A stretch of DNA of 48,248 nucleotides from Deinococcus fonticola (GCF_004634215.1 NZ_SMMH01000027.1:1-48248), one strand, 5' to 3'; shown: positions 32,453 through 41,575, numbered from the stretch's first letter. Program-made: numbers and translations. Notes: generated from the sequence alone by a model not told the origin.

Positions 32453-34486
32453 ATGAAATCCATTGACCAGTACGTTACTCCCACGTTCGAAAGTGAGCAG
32501 GCCGCCCTGCCCACCCGCGTGCACAAGCGCGTTCAAAAGGCCATCACCGTTCTCAAGGAAGACCCTCAGAATCAAAAGCAGCAGCTTGATGTCAAGAAAC
32601 TTGAAGCGATCGATGCCCTGCGTATCAAGGTCGATGACTACCGTGTGATTTACCGGGTGGAGGGCAACGCCCAGACGTTTATCAGTGTGCTGCCTCGCAA
32701 AGACGTCTACAAAAAACTCGGTATACCCGACGAAGACACCTTGAAAATCGTTCCCGACGTCGAACTGAGGACTGTTGCCAAACCCACGCGTCATGGCGCT
32801 CTGCCACACGAACTGACCGCTGATCTGCTGACCTCCTGGCGTATTCCGGCTGAATGTCAGTCGCCCCTGACTGCCTGCGCCACCGAGGATCACCTGCTGG
32901 AGGTGAAGGTGCCTTACCCGGTCTTCAGCCGGGTGGTCGACCTGCTGTACTCGAAGAAGTGGCAGGAACGTCTGGCGCAGCCGCAGTATGTCCTGACTCG
33001 ACCCACTGACCTGGAGGACCTGGCCGAAGGGCGGCTCACCACCCGGTTGCTGCGCCTCGACGACCATCAGCGCCAGGTGAGCAGCCTTCACCTGGAGGGT
33101 GGACGCACCCCGATGGTGGTGAAAGGCGGCCCGGGCAGCGGCAAGAGTACAGTAGCTCTCTACCGCGCCAAACTGCTGGTGGAACGATATCCGGACGCTG
33201 CCATTGCCTACACCACCTACACCAACGCCCTCGCCGAGGCCAGCAAGGAACAACTGAAAATCCTGCTTCCCGAGGATTTCTCGCAAGTGCGTGTTGGGAC
33301 GGTCGACAGCCTGGCGCGGCACTGGCTGGGCACCGTGGAGAAATTACCTTCCACGATTCTTGGCGCGACCAGTGAACTCACAATGACTCTGTTCGAGGAA
33401 ATCCTCGCGGATAAACCCAAACAGCTGGCCCGGTACAGCGCATCCTACCTCCTGGCCGAACTATTCGACGTGATCGAAGTGGCCGGCCTCACGACGGAAG
33501 CCGAGTATCTCGCCTCGCCACGACATGGACGTAAGTCCCCTATTTCCAGTGCCAACAGGAAGCTCATCTGGGGCTTGTACGAGGCGTTGGAGGCCAAAAT
33601 CCGCCAGAAGAACCTGGTCACCTGGGCCGGTTTGCGGCAGCGAACCCTGCACGCTCTCGAGGAAGGGAAGCTTCACCCACCCTACGACTACCTGATCGTC
33701 GACGAAGCGCAGGATCTCAGCCCCATCACCATCAGGATGCTGGCCAGCATGGTGAAAACACCCGGCGGGCTTTACATTACTGCCGACGCCAACCAGACGC
33801 TCTACGAGAGCAGTTTTTCCTGGGACGCTCTGAAGCAGGGCTGGCCGCAGGCGGAAGTTCACGCGCTGAAGAAGAATTACCGCAATACCGCTCAGATCGT
33901 GCGGGCAGTTGCGGACGTGCGTGAAGCACTGAACCTACAGGATGAGGAAGCCGCGCTTGACGAGGGGGCGGCCCAGGGGCCAAAACCACGCAAGGTGTAC
34001 GCCACTGCGGAAACAGAAGTGGACGCCCTGGTGGACTTCATTCGTGAGGCCAGCCGGGAGAGCCGTGAACCACAGCGCAATGCCGCCATCCTTGTCGCGG
34101 GTGAGAAACTCGCGGCAGCCCGCGAAGGTGCCCGGCTTTCGAAAGAGCTGAAGTCACGCAAACTGAAAGCCAATTACATGTCGAGCAAGGATCTGCGCCT
34201 GGACGCCGACTGCATCAAGATCATCACCATGCACACCAGTAAAGGGCTGGAATTCCCGATTGTGGCCCTCTGGAACGTAACAGACGGTGTTCTGCCCCGC
34301 GATGTCAGCGACCTGCCCAGCGAGGAACAGACGGAGGAGGAACTCAAGGATCGCCGCCTGTTCTACGTGGGCTGTTCCCGAGCCATGCGGCACCTGGCGG
34401 TGTTTACGCGCAGCGGTGAGGAAAGCCCTTTCGTTTACGACCTGCAAGACGACCACTGGGAGACGCAAGAATGGAGCACAACATAA
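32453..34486 (+). CDS. UvrD-like helicase with N-terminal RelE/ParE-like domain
   Basis: A 677-aa protein. Residues 1-92 look like a RelE/ParE-fold domain: RVHKRVQKAITVLKEDP, then LRIKVDDYRVIYRVEGN and FISVLPRKDVYKKLG, typical of the toxin C-terminal sheet. The rest is a superfamily 1 UvrD/PcrA-type helicase: Walker A VKGGPGSGKSTVALYRAKLL (about 223-242), IAYTTYTNAL, Walker B LIVDEAQDLSP (about 413-423), ITADANQTLYES, MHTSKGLEFPIVALW (about 592-606) and FYVGCSRAMRHLAVF. It lies between brxC and pglX, an insertion not part of the core BREX set. Such fusions occur in the UvrD family. Whether the RelE-like part is active on RNA is unknown; it may only bind a partner. Confidence 0.88.
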   Translation: MKSIDQYVTPTFESEQAALPTRVHKRVQKAITVLKEDPQNQKQQLDVKKLEAIDALRIKVDDYRVIYRVEGNAQTFISVLPRKDVYKKLGIPDEDTLKIVPDVELRTVAKPTRHGALPHELTADLLTSWRIPAECQSPLTACATEDHLLEVKVPYPVFSRVVDLLYSKKWQERLAQPQYVLTRPTDLEDLAEGRLTTRLLRLDDHQRQVSSLHLEGGRTPMVVKGGPGSGKSTVALYRAKLLVERYPDAAIAYTTYTNALAEASKEQLKILLPEDFSQVRVGTVDSLARHWLGTVEKLPSTILGATSELTMTLFEEILADKPKQLARYSASYLLAELFDVIEVAGLTTEAEYLASPRHGRKSPISSANRKLIWGLYEALEAKIRQKNLVTWAGLRQRTLHALEEGKLHPPYDYLIVDEAQDLSPITIRMLASMVKTPGGLYITADANQTLYESSFSWDALKQGWPQAEVHALKKNYRNTAQIVRAVADVREALNLQDEEAALDEGAAQGPKPRKVYATAETEVDALVDFIREASRESREPQRNAAILVAGEKLAAAREGARLSKELKSRKLKANYMSSKDLRLDADCIKIITMHTSKGLEFPIVALWNVTDGVLPRDVSDLPSEEQTEEELKDRRLFYVGCSRAMRHLAVFTRSGEESPFVYDLQDDHWETQEWSTT

Positions 34487-34947
34487 ACGAAGACGCTCAA
34501 TTTGCAGAGGAAGTGGCAGGTAGCGACGATTTTGAAATGAGTGATCTTATCTCTAGCCTGGAGTCGGACTTTCACGCTCGTGAAGCGTCATACCTTGATG
34601 GAAAAGAAGTGCTGGAGCGGGTATTCACTTCTCTGAAGGAAAGTCCTCTGGGCCAAAAATACAAGATCACTGGAGAGGTCAATGAATTCCAATACTGCCG
34701 CAATGGATTCATTTCCTGCGACCTAGAGCTAGAACTGCGACAAGGCCATTCCCTGGATGCATCATTCGCTATTCGGCGAACCGAGTTGGGATGGACGGTC
34801 AAACGCTACGCATTAAGAGGGGAAGATAGAGACGTTGAAGTTCAACAAGAGCAGGAGATTGTAAAACTTATTCAATATCTGTTCCGTATCGTTTCTAAAG
34901 ACACAACGAGCAAATACATCAAGGTGCCGACCAATGACTGCCCTTGA
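34471..34947 (+). CDS. Unknown small protein between the helicase and pglX
   Basis: A 158-aa protein I do not recognise, starting MEHNINEDAQFAEEVAG and strongly acidic in its first 45 residues. The middle reads like a small beta-rich domain (KITGEVNEFQYCRNGFISCD, LELELRQGHSLDASFAIRR). It overlaps the helicase gene by 16 bp and pglX by 14 bp, so it is translated with both. Its base composition is much lower in GC than its neighbours (20 of 60 bases in 34861-34920 are G or C), suggesting separate acquisition. It could be a partner or inhibitor of the RelE-like helicase, by position only. Confidence 0.7.
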   Translation: MEHNINEDAQFAEEVAGSDDFEMSDLISSLESDFHAREASYLDGKEVLERVFTSLKESPLGQKYKITGEVNEFQYCRNGFISCDLELELRQGHSLDASFAIRRTELGWTVKRYALRGEDRDVEVQQEQEIVKLIQYLFRIVSKDTTSKYIKVPTNDCP

Positions 34948-37900
34948 AACCCCACTACGCCGCACGCTGGAAAAGAAGATCATTGACGCCCGCGATACCG
35001 CGGAGGCTGCCGCTCAGGCCGTATTTGACCGATTGCTGGTCGACAACGGGAAGCATGGCGACGCCGGGAACCTTAAGCATTTGAGTGACCAGGAGAAGCT
35101 GGTTCGTAAAGGCCTTCTGGCTAAAGAAAAACAACTTGGGAGCCGCGACGCCCTGATCCGGGAATGCGCTTACGAGCAGTGGCACACCATGCTGTTTTCC
35201 CGCTTCCTGGAAGCCAATGGCCTGCTGGTGCATCCAGAGCATAAAGAGAGTGTGACGCTGGACGACCTCGCGGAACTGGCTAACGAGGAGGGCGACGCTG
35301 ACGCTTACGCCACTGCAGCCCGGTATGCCGCGGCCATGCTCCCCGGTATCTTCCGCCCGCACGACCCGCTGCTGCAGGTCAAATTCCCGACCGAGTACCG
35401 TCAGAAACTCGAAGCGTTGATCGAGGAGATTCCCAAACCAACCTACACCTCCGACGACGGCCTGGGCTGGGTCTACCAGTTCTGGCAGACGCAACGCAAA
35501 AAGCAGGTGAACGAATCAGGCCGCAAGATTGGCGGGGCCGACATTTCTCCAGTCACTCAGCTGTTCACCGAGCACTACATGGTGCAGTTCATGCTGCACA
35601 ACACCATCGGCGCGTGGTGGACAGCCCGCCACCCGGATCAGCCTTTGCCCACCGACAAGAGCTACCTGCGACTGAACGACGACGGCACGCCCGCTGCTGG
35701 CTCATTCCCCGGCTGGCCCACCACCGTCAAGGAACTGAAAGTCATTGATCCGTGCTGCGGCAGCGGTCACTTTCTGGTCGCCGCGTTTGCTCTGCTGAAG
35801 CGCCTGCGGATGATCGAGGAAGGGCTGAGTGAAGCCGAAGCGGGCGAAGCGGTGCTGCGCGACAACCTGCACGGCCTGGAACTTGACCCGCGCTGCACGC
35901 AACTGGCCGCCTTCAACCTGACCCTGGAAGCCTGGAAGTCCGGCGGTTACCGCCCCCTGCCCACGCCGAATGTTGCCTGTAGCGGCCTGAGCATCAGCGC
36001 CAGCGTGGACGACTGGATGGGGCTGAGTGATGACGGTGGTATTCGCTCCGCACTCAAGATTTTGCACAAGCAATTTCAAGACGCAACGGACCTTGGGAGC
36101 CTGATCAATCCACGCCAGAGCATTCGCCAGGAACTTGGCATGTTTGCCGACGATATTTTGACCACGCTGCCTGAGCAACTTGAGAAGGCGCTGTCAAAGG
36201 AGCGTTCGTCCGACCCAGCCGCCGCCATCTTCGGGGAGAACGCGCAGGGAGTGGCGAAAGCGGCCAAATTGCTGGGAGACACTTACGATCTCGTCATTAC
36301 CAACGTCCCGTACCTGGCCCGGGGCAAGCAGGGCGACACCCTGAAGACCTTCATCGAGCGGCGGCACCCGGAAGCCAAAGCCGACCTCGCCACCGCCTTT
36401 GTCCAGCGCTGCCGCGACTTTGCGGCCCCCGGCGGCAGTTACAGCCTGGTCACACCGCAGAACTGGCTGTTTCTGGGCAGCTACAAGCGCCTGCGCGAGC
36501 GGCTGCTGAAAGAACAGACCTGGGACTGGGTGGCGAGGCTGGGGATTAAAGCCTTTTCGACGCCGATGTGGGATTTCAACATCTCGTTTGTCACCCTGAC
36601 GAATAAGACGCCCGCCAAAGACCATCTGATGATTGGTTTTGACGCCAGCGCAGGCAAAAGCGTTGAAGAGAAAGACGCCGCCCTGAGAGAAGGCGAGGTG
36701 GTGATGCTGGGGCAGGAGGGGCAGAGAGGGAACCCGGATTCGAGGATTAGCCTTGAGGAACGCTCTGCCTCAAAGTTGCTCAGCGATTACGCTTATGCAT
36801 TTAAAGGTCTTTGCACAAGTGATGATGACCAATTTAAACAACAGTTCTGGGAGCGAGTTGATATCGACTCAGGCTGGGCAAAATATCAAGGCAGTATTTC
36901 TGCTACTTCAGACTTTGGAGGAATGGATTTCATTCTCCTGCACGAGGACGGCAACGGAAGAATGCGACGCCTTGCTAAGAGTCAATCGCAGGACAAGCAT
37001 CGAGACTTACAAGGGCGTGGCGCCTGGGGGAAGAAGGGCGTAGCTATATCAGCAATGAGGGATTTGCCCGCCACTCTATTTATTGGCACTCCCTTCGATA
37101 CGAATATTTCTGTAATAATTCCTGACGAAGAAGCACATTTGCCCGCAATATTTGCCTACTGCAGCTCGGAAAATTACAGCGGCGCTGTCAGAAAAATTGA
37201 CCAGGCGTTGAAGGTGACTAATACATCCCTCGTCAAAGTCCCCTTCGACCTTCCCTACTGGCAGCAGGTGGCCGCCGAGAAGTACCCGGACGGCCTGCCG
37301 GAGCAGTACAGCAACGACCCCACGCAGTGGCTCTTTAAAGGCACAGTGACCGATACCACCGAGCCTTTGCAGGTGGCGGTGGCGCGGCTGCTGGGGTACA
37401 ACTGGCCGGAACAGGTGGAGGACAACCTGACGCCGGATGCCGACGGCATTGTGCCGTTGCAGGCGCTTTCGGGTGAGCAGCCCGCGCATGTGCGTTTGCA
37501 GAACCTGCTGGCCCAGGCGTATGGCAGCGAGTGGAACGCGGCGAAGTTGCAGAAACTGCTGGCTCAGGTGGGGGCCGACTCGATGGAAGTCTGGCTGCGT
37601 GATAAGTTCTTCGATCAGCACAGCAAACTGTTCCATCACCGCCCCTTCCTGTGGCACATCTGGGACGGGCGCAAAGACGGCTTCAGCGCCATCGTGAACT
37701 ACCACGCGCTTGACCGGGCCAAGCTGGAAAAGCTGACTTACACGTACCTGGGCGAATGGCTCGACCATCAGCGGTCAGCAATTTCTCGCAATGAGAAGGG
37801 AGCCGAGTCACGCCTGGCCGACGCCCTGACGTTGCAGAAGAAACTGGAAGCCATTCTGGAAGGCGAGCCGCCTTACGACATTTACGTGCGCTGGAAGGAA

Positions 37901-38158
37901 CTGAATGAGCAGCCGAGAGGCTGGAACCCAGACTTGAACGACGGCGTGCGTCTGAACATCCGCCCGTTCGTGGAAGCTGGCATTCTGCGCAACAAAGTGA
38001 ATGTGAAGTGGGGTAAAGACCGGGGCAGCGACCCCGGCAAGAAGGACTTCGGCGAGAAAGGCCCACAGACGGATCTGGAGAAGCACCAGAGCAACGAGCG
38101 GCACAACGACCTGCACTTCACTATGATGCAGAAGAAGAACGCGGATGGTCAGGCGTGA
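34934..38158 (+). CDS. pglX: BREX adenine-specific DNA methyltransferase PglX
   Basis: A 1074-aa PglX (BrxX), the N6-adenine methyltransferase that marks host DNA and takes part in phage exclusion. The AdoMet motif I is VIDPCCGSGHFLVAAFALL (about residues 269-287). The catalytic motif is NVPY in DLVITNVPYLARGK (about 450-463), a variant of the usual NPPY. LHGLELDPRCTQLAAFNLTL follows motif I as motif II/III. The target-recognition part begins at about residue 600. The segment 36750-37230 is clearly lower in GC than the rest (22 of 60 in 36781-36840, 41 of 60 in 37381-37440), which suggests exchange of the specificity domain. It starts at ATG 34934 inside the preceding small gene and ends in a TGATG overlap with the HNH gene. 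Confidence 0.95.
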   Translation: MTALETPLRRTLEKKIIDARDTAEAAAQAVFDRLLVDNGKHGDAGNLKHLSDQEKLVRKGLLAKEKQLGSRDALIRECAYEQWHTMLFSRFLEANGLLVHPEHKESVTLDDLAELANEEGDADAYATAARYAAAMLPGIFRPHDPLLQVKFPTEYRQKLEALIEEIPKPTYTSDDGLGWVYQFWQTQRKKQVNESGRKIGGADISPVTQLFTEHYMVQFMLHNTIGAWWTARHPDQPLPTDKSYLRLNDDGTPAAGSFPGWPTTVKELKVIDPCCGSGHFLVAAFALLKRLRMIEEGLSEAEAGEAVLRDNLHGLELDPRCTQLAAFNLTLEAWKSGGYRPLPTPNVACSGLSISASVDDWMGLSDDGGIRSALKILHKQFQDATDLGSLINPRQSIRQELGMFADDILTTLPEQLEKALSKERSSDPAAAIFGENAQGVAKAAKLLGDTYDLVITNVPYLARGKQGDTLKTFIERRHPEAKADLATAFVQRCRDFAAPGGSYSLVTPQNWLFLGSYKRLRERLLKEQTWDWVARLGIKAFSTPMWDFNISFVTLTNKTPAKDHLMIGFDASAGKSVEEKDAALREGEVVMLGQEGQRGNPDSRISLEERSASKLLSDYAYAFKGLCTSDDDQFKQQFWERVDIDSGWAKYQGSISATSDFGGMDFILLHEDGNGRMRRLAKSQSQDKHRDLQGRGAWGKKGVAISAMRDLPATLFIGTPFDTNISVIIPDEEAHLPAIFAYCSSENYSGAVRKIDQALKVTNTSLVKVPFDLPYWQQVAAEKYPDGLPEQYSNDPTQWLFKGTVTDTTEPLQVAVARLLGYNWPEQVEDNLTPDADGIVPLQALSGEQPAHVRLQNLLAQAYGSEWNAAKLQKLLAQVGADSMEVWLRDKFFDQHSKLFHHRPFLWHIWDGRKDGFSAIVNYHALDRAKLEKLTYTYLGEWLDHQRSAISRNEKGAESRLADALTLQKKLEAILEGEPPYDIYVRWKELNEQPRGWNPDLNDGVRLNIRPFVEAGILRNKVNVKWGKDRGSDPGKKDFGEKGPQTDLEKHQSNERHNDLHFTMMQKKNADGQA

Positions 38159-38790
38159 TGAAGCGCCGCTGGTACGCTCTGCTGGCAGAAACGGATTCCT
38201 ATGCGCCTGGTGTTCATTTCCTGAACTGGGATCAGGAACTCCGGCCAGAACTGGACAGGCTGGGTATTTCCTACGAACTGGCGCAGGGTTTCGGCACGGA
38301 ATTGGAAGCGCAGAACCATATTGAGCAGCATGGCGACAAGCTTAGGTTCAACGCGGGAACAGAACGGCACCGGAAGGCCAGGGCGCAACGCGGGCGCTGC
38401 TGGTACTGCGGACGCATCCTGAACATGCAAACCACCCGGCAGGACGACAGCGCCGAGATCGAGCACCAGACCCCGCGGTCAAGAGGTCTGCCCATCTGTA
38501 CCCAGGATCGCAACAAGGTCACCAGTTGCCGCGCCTGTAACAACTCCGCCGGGAACGGTAAGGGCGACCGCACGCTGGCGGAGTACCGCGCTCATCTGCT
38601 GAAAAACATGCCCGGCAAGGCCCACCTATTCTTCTACGGCGAGTGGCTTGACCTGGTGCGGCTGGCGCAGGCGGGCAGGTTCGGTATGAAAGGCCTGCAG
38701 CGCGTGACGTACACCTTCGTTCTACACCATGAAAGGACACTCGGCTTCCCGCAGGAGCTTCTGCTGGTTGACCTTGCAGGGTCTGCATGA
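38158..38790 (+). CDS. HNH endonuclease-like protein
   Basis: A 210-aa protein with a zinc-binding HNH domain: first CxxC in RCWYCGRILN (about residues 80-89), then IEHQTPRSRGLP with the catalytic-type His (about 101-112), then the second CxxC and Asn/His part in TSCRACNNSAGNGKGDRTL (about 121-139). HNH domains nick or cut DNA with one metal ion. I chose ATG 38158, overlapping the pglX stop (TGATG), over GTG 38155 one codon earlier. It overlaps the DarT-like gene by 4 bp (ATGA). In the BREX setting it could be a restriction-like effector or a nuclease linked with the ADP-ribosyltransferase; this is inference. Confidence 0.85.
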   Translation: MKRRWYALLAETDSYAPGVHFLNWDQELRPELDRLGISYELAQGFGTELEAQNHIEQHGDKLRFNAGTERHRKARAQRGRCWYCGRILNMQTTRQDDSAEIEHQTPRSRGLPICTQDRNKVTSCRACNNSAGNGKGDRTLAEYRAHLLKNMPGKAHLFFYGEWLDLVRLAQAGRFGMKGLQRVTYTFVLHHERTLGFPQELLLVDLAGSA

Positions 38791-40871
38791 GCGCCAGGGA
38801 ACAGTACGCTGTCCTGTTGAATGGTCGGCTGGTCGGCAACAGTCCTTTTATCTTCAATACCCGCCAAGAGGTGGAACGCCTCGTGCTGCTGCTGGGCCAC
38901 ATCACGGGAGCACGGGCGTCCGCAGTTCAGCGTGGCTGGGTGCAGAAAAACGCGCCACCGTTCGATTTACAGCAGGTGAGTTCCTGGCTTGACCAATACG
39001 GCCCACAGTTAATGCAACGTGCTTACCGCCGCCCGGATGATGTACCGCAGGTTACGCTACGCGAACTGGTGTGGCCCCCGGATGCCTGGGGAGAGAGCAA
39101 CTCTGTTCAGTACAGCGCGAACAGCGACACCGTTCACTACGCTTTTCCACCTCTGGAGGACTTGCCGGACGGTGCAGAGTATCCGGAGTTCCGGGATGGC
39201 CCGGACGGGAACCTGTTTGACATCATCACTGCTTCACATGATCTGGATGAGTGGAATGTGTCGCGCAGTCCTTCCTCTCACTGCATCAAGGTGGATGGCG
39301 GATGGATTGACGTTTCCGACCTGAAGCATCTGCATGGCGGCGTGCAGTACCGTCACCGGCCACTTTCCGAGCTTCCTGAACTCGACCCAGTTAGTAAGTT
39401 GCCGATGACGAAGGCGCAGGAAACGTCGTCTGAAAGGACAACTCTTCAAACGCCGCCCCCGGTTTCACTCATCACGCCACCCACAAAACCACAGGTTCAG
39501 GTAGCTCCTACAGCGGATTGGGACTTTGATGATTTCCCAACAGATGATGAACTGGATACAGCGCACAGCATTCCCCACACAGCTCTGGTGACGCCAGACC
39601 CGGCGGCAACGAACGTCTATGAGATTCGCTGGAATGACCAGGTTCTTGGGGGACAGGCTTTCCAGTTCGAATCCCGTGCCGCTGCCCTCCAGCTGCTCCG
39701 CCACCTGCATGGTGTGGTTCCTGGTGTGGTTTCCCTTGTGGAGGCTCACTCCGGCTCAAAGTTCGATGCTACGTTGCTTCTCGACTGGTTGATGGGTCAT
39801 GGTCAAGCGAGCCTGCGCGAGGTCGCTGGGCCGCTGAGTTCCCGGCTGGGCCTTCGTATACCAATTCCCGACCTGGCTCCAGCGACCGGTACAGTGTGCA
39901 AGTTCGAGATTGAAGGACACGTGATCGTCAACTGCGCCATTGCATTCACCTCTGTAGAGGCCAGTCAGGCTTTACGAAAAGCCCTCAGTGACACCCTGCG
40001 GAAGTCCGTTACGAGTTACAGTAGTTCAGATCGACTGGCCCGCCCTTTTGACCTGGTGTGGTTCGCTGCTGAAGTGGAATGGGTAGGCTGGGTGAATCCC
40101 GTACATGCAGCCACCTGGCAGAGTGACCTGGCGCGATCTTTCCAGCACCATTTGCGGCAGAACCCCCCACGCTTCCGCGTGCTCATTCCTTCGTTCAAAG
40201 TGAACGTCAGGTACATTCCCGACGTAGAAAGTCCAGTTCGGTCGCGTGAAGATGAACTGCGTAGACTCGTGGAGGATCGGGGGATTCGGCACCTCGTGCA
40301 TTTCACGCGGCTAGAGAACCTCCCCGGCATTCTGAAACATGGCATTCTCAGTCGCGGTGTGCTGGGCGACCAGGGGTGCGTCTGGAATGACGGCTGGCGC
40401 GGTGATGGTCGGCGTCACGCCAATTGCCTGAGCGTGTCCTACCCGAATTACAAGATGTTCTACAACTACCGCCAGCAGGTGGGTGGAAGCTGGGCGGTTC
40501 TCCTGCTTGATCCCTGTTTGTTATGGGAACTGGACTGCGGCTTCACTGAAGTGAACGCAGCTTCCACGGGCGTGGCTCAGCGCACGGAAGCATCCCTGAA
40601 AACTGTGGATGCCTTCGAGGCCCTGTTTCAGAACGATGAATTACGCCGGAAGTTACTTCTGCCGTCCCGCTACCCCACCAACCCACAGGCGGAAGTGCTC
40701 GTCTTTGAAGGCATCCATCCCACCTTTATTCAGGAAATTCACCTTGAAGAACATCTGGATGCCTCTTTCCCACTGTCCTATGAAGATCACATCATTACGA
40801 TGAAAACGGACACCAGGTACTTCTGGGGGCGACATGACTACGAGTACTGGCGTAATCCGTTAGCTTTCTAG
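38787..40871 (+). CDS. DarT-type (DUF4433) DNA ADP-ribosyltransferase with repeated N-terminal domain
   Basis: A 694-aa protein whose C-terminal part (about residues 488-690) is DarT-like. It shows IRHLVHFTRLENLPGILKHG, SVSYPNYKMFYNYRQ, LDPCLLWELDCGF and PQAEVLVFEGIHPTFI, where E636 is the likely catalytic Glu. DarT enzymes transfer ADP-ribose from NAD+ to bases in single-stranded DNA and act as toxins or phage-defence effectors. The pattern with YPNYKMFY resembles the DarT1 branch, which pairs with NADAR proteins. The N-terminal 480 residues are unusual: three similar segments start near residues 7 (YAVLLNGRLVGNSPFIFNT), 277 (VYEIRWNDQVLGGQAFQFES) and 370 (CKFEIEGHVIVNCAIAFTS). Only 2 bp separate it from the NADAR-type gene. 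Confidence 0.88.
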   Translation: MSAREQYAVLLNGRLVGNSPFIFNTRQEVERLVLLLGHITGARASAVQRGWVQKNAPPFDLQQVSSWLDQYGPQLMQRAYRRPDDVPQVTLRELVWPPDAWGESNSVQYSANSDTVHYAFPPLEDLPDGAEYPEFRDGPDGNLFDIITASHDLDEWNVSRSPSSHCIKVDGGWIDVSDLKHLHGGVQYRHRPLSELPELDPVSKLPMTKAQETSSERTTLQTPPPVSLITPPTKPQVQVAPTADWDFDDFPTDDELDTAHSIPHTALVTPDPAATNVYEIRWNDQVLGGQAFQFESRAAALQLLRHLHGVVPGVVSLVEAHSGSKFDATLLLDWLMGHGQASLREVAGPLSSRLGLRIPIPDLAPATGTVCKFEIEGHVIVNCAIAFTSVEASQALRKALSDTLRKSVTSYSSSDRLARPFDLVWFAAEVEWVGWVNPVHAATWQSDLARSFQHHLRQNPPRFRVLIPSFKVNVRYIPDVESPVRSREDELRRLVEDRGIRHLVHFTRLENLPGILKHGILSRGVLGDQGCVWNDGWRGDGRRHANCLSVSYPNYKMFYNYRQQVGGSWAVLLLDPCLLWELDCGFTEVNAASTGVAQRTEASLKTVDAFEALFQNDELRRKLLLPSRYPTNPQAEVLVFEGIHPTFIQEIHLEEHLDASFPLSYEDHIITMKTDTRYFWGRHDYEYWRNPLAF

Positions 40872-40873
40872 GT

Positions 40874-41551
40874 ATGGCTGAGCGTCCCGTTTTCCTCCCT
40901 GTTTCGGCGACTCCTTTCGTCGCGGAGAAGGTCATTCCCTTTAAATGGCATCCCGGCATGTCCCGTGCCCAGGCACAGCGCTCTATCGCAGAGCTTCACG
41001 CTTCTGCTCAGGCCAAGGGCATTGAACCGCTGTTAGAAATCTCCTCGAAGGGCAGCGAGCGCCTGGGCAATGCCTTGAGTGCCTTTAACCTGACGTTCAC
41101 GGCTCTGGACGGCACGACTCTTTCCGTGGAATCCGCCTACCAGGGCAGCAAGGTCTTCAGGAATGGCGACCACTTCCCTGACCTTTACCGGGCTTCCAGC
41201 CGCGACGCGAAACTGGACGAACGGGTCAAAGGACGCAGCGACATTGCCGGGTTCGACTTCTTCGGTGAAGCGTGGCCGGGGCAGCCCACTACCGCGTTTT
41301 ACGACTGGCTTTACCTTCAAGCGCTCGCGCAACATCCCACCGAACTGGAAGCGCTGGAACATTACGCAGGGTTCAGCGATATCGCGTTTAACCCGCAGAA
41401 ATCGGCGGCGTGCCAGGCGCGGTGTGCAGCCATGGCTCTGGGAATGCGGCGGTCGGGCGCGTGGCCAGCAGCGCTGGGCGGTCAGGACGCCTTCCTGTCA
41501 GCGCTCCATCCAGCCCCGGTCAGCGCCCGGCAACCTTCTCTCTTCGACTGA
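40874..41551 (+). CDS. NADAR-type putative antitoxin (reversal of DNA ADP-ribosylation)
   Basis: A 225-aa protein resembling the NADAR superfamily (DUF6977-like). The core contains LGNALSAFNLTF, LDGTTLSVESAYQGSKVF (E86 fits the conserved Glu), GDHFPDLYRASSRDAK and DFFGEAWPGQPTTAFYDWLY. NADAR hydrolases paired with DarT1 enzymes are reported to remove ADP-ribose from guanosine in DNA and so neutralise the toxin. The gene starts 2 bp after the DarT-like gene and is surely co-expressed. Unlike DarT2 systems there is no DarG macrodomain protein. The pairing supports both assignments. Confidence 0.82.
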   Translation: MAERPVFLPVSATPFVAEKVIPFKWHPGMSRAQAQRSIAELHASAQAKGIEPLLEISSKGSERLGNALSAFNLTFTALDGTTLSVESAYQGSKVFRNGDHFPDLYRASSRDAKLDERVKGRSDIAGFDFFGEAWPGQPTTAFYDWLYLQALAQHPTELEALEHYAGFSDIAFNPQKSAACQARCAAMALGMRRSGAWPAALGGQDAFLSALHPAPVSARQPSLFD

Positions 41552-41575
41552 AGTTCATTCTCTGCAAAGGAACCC

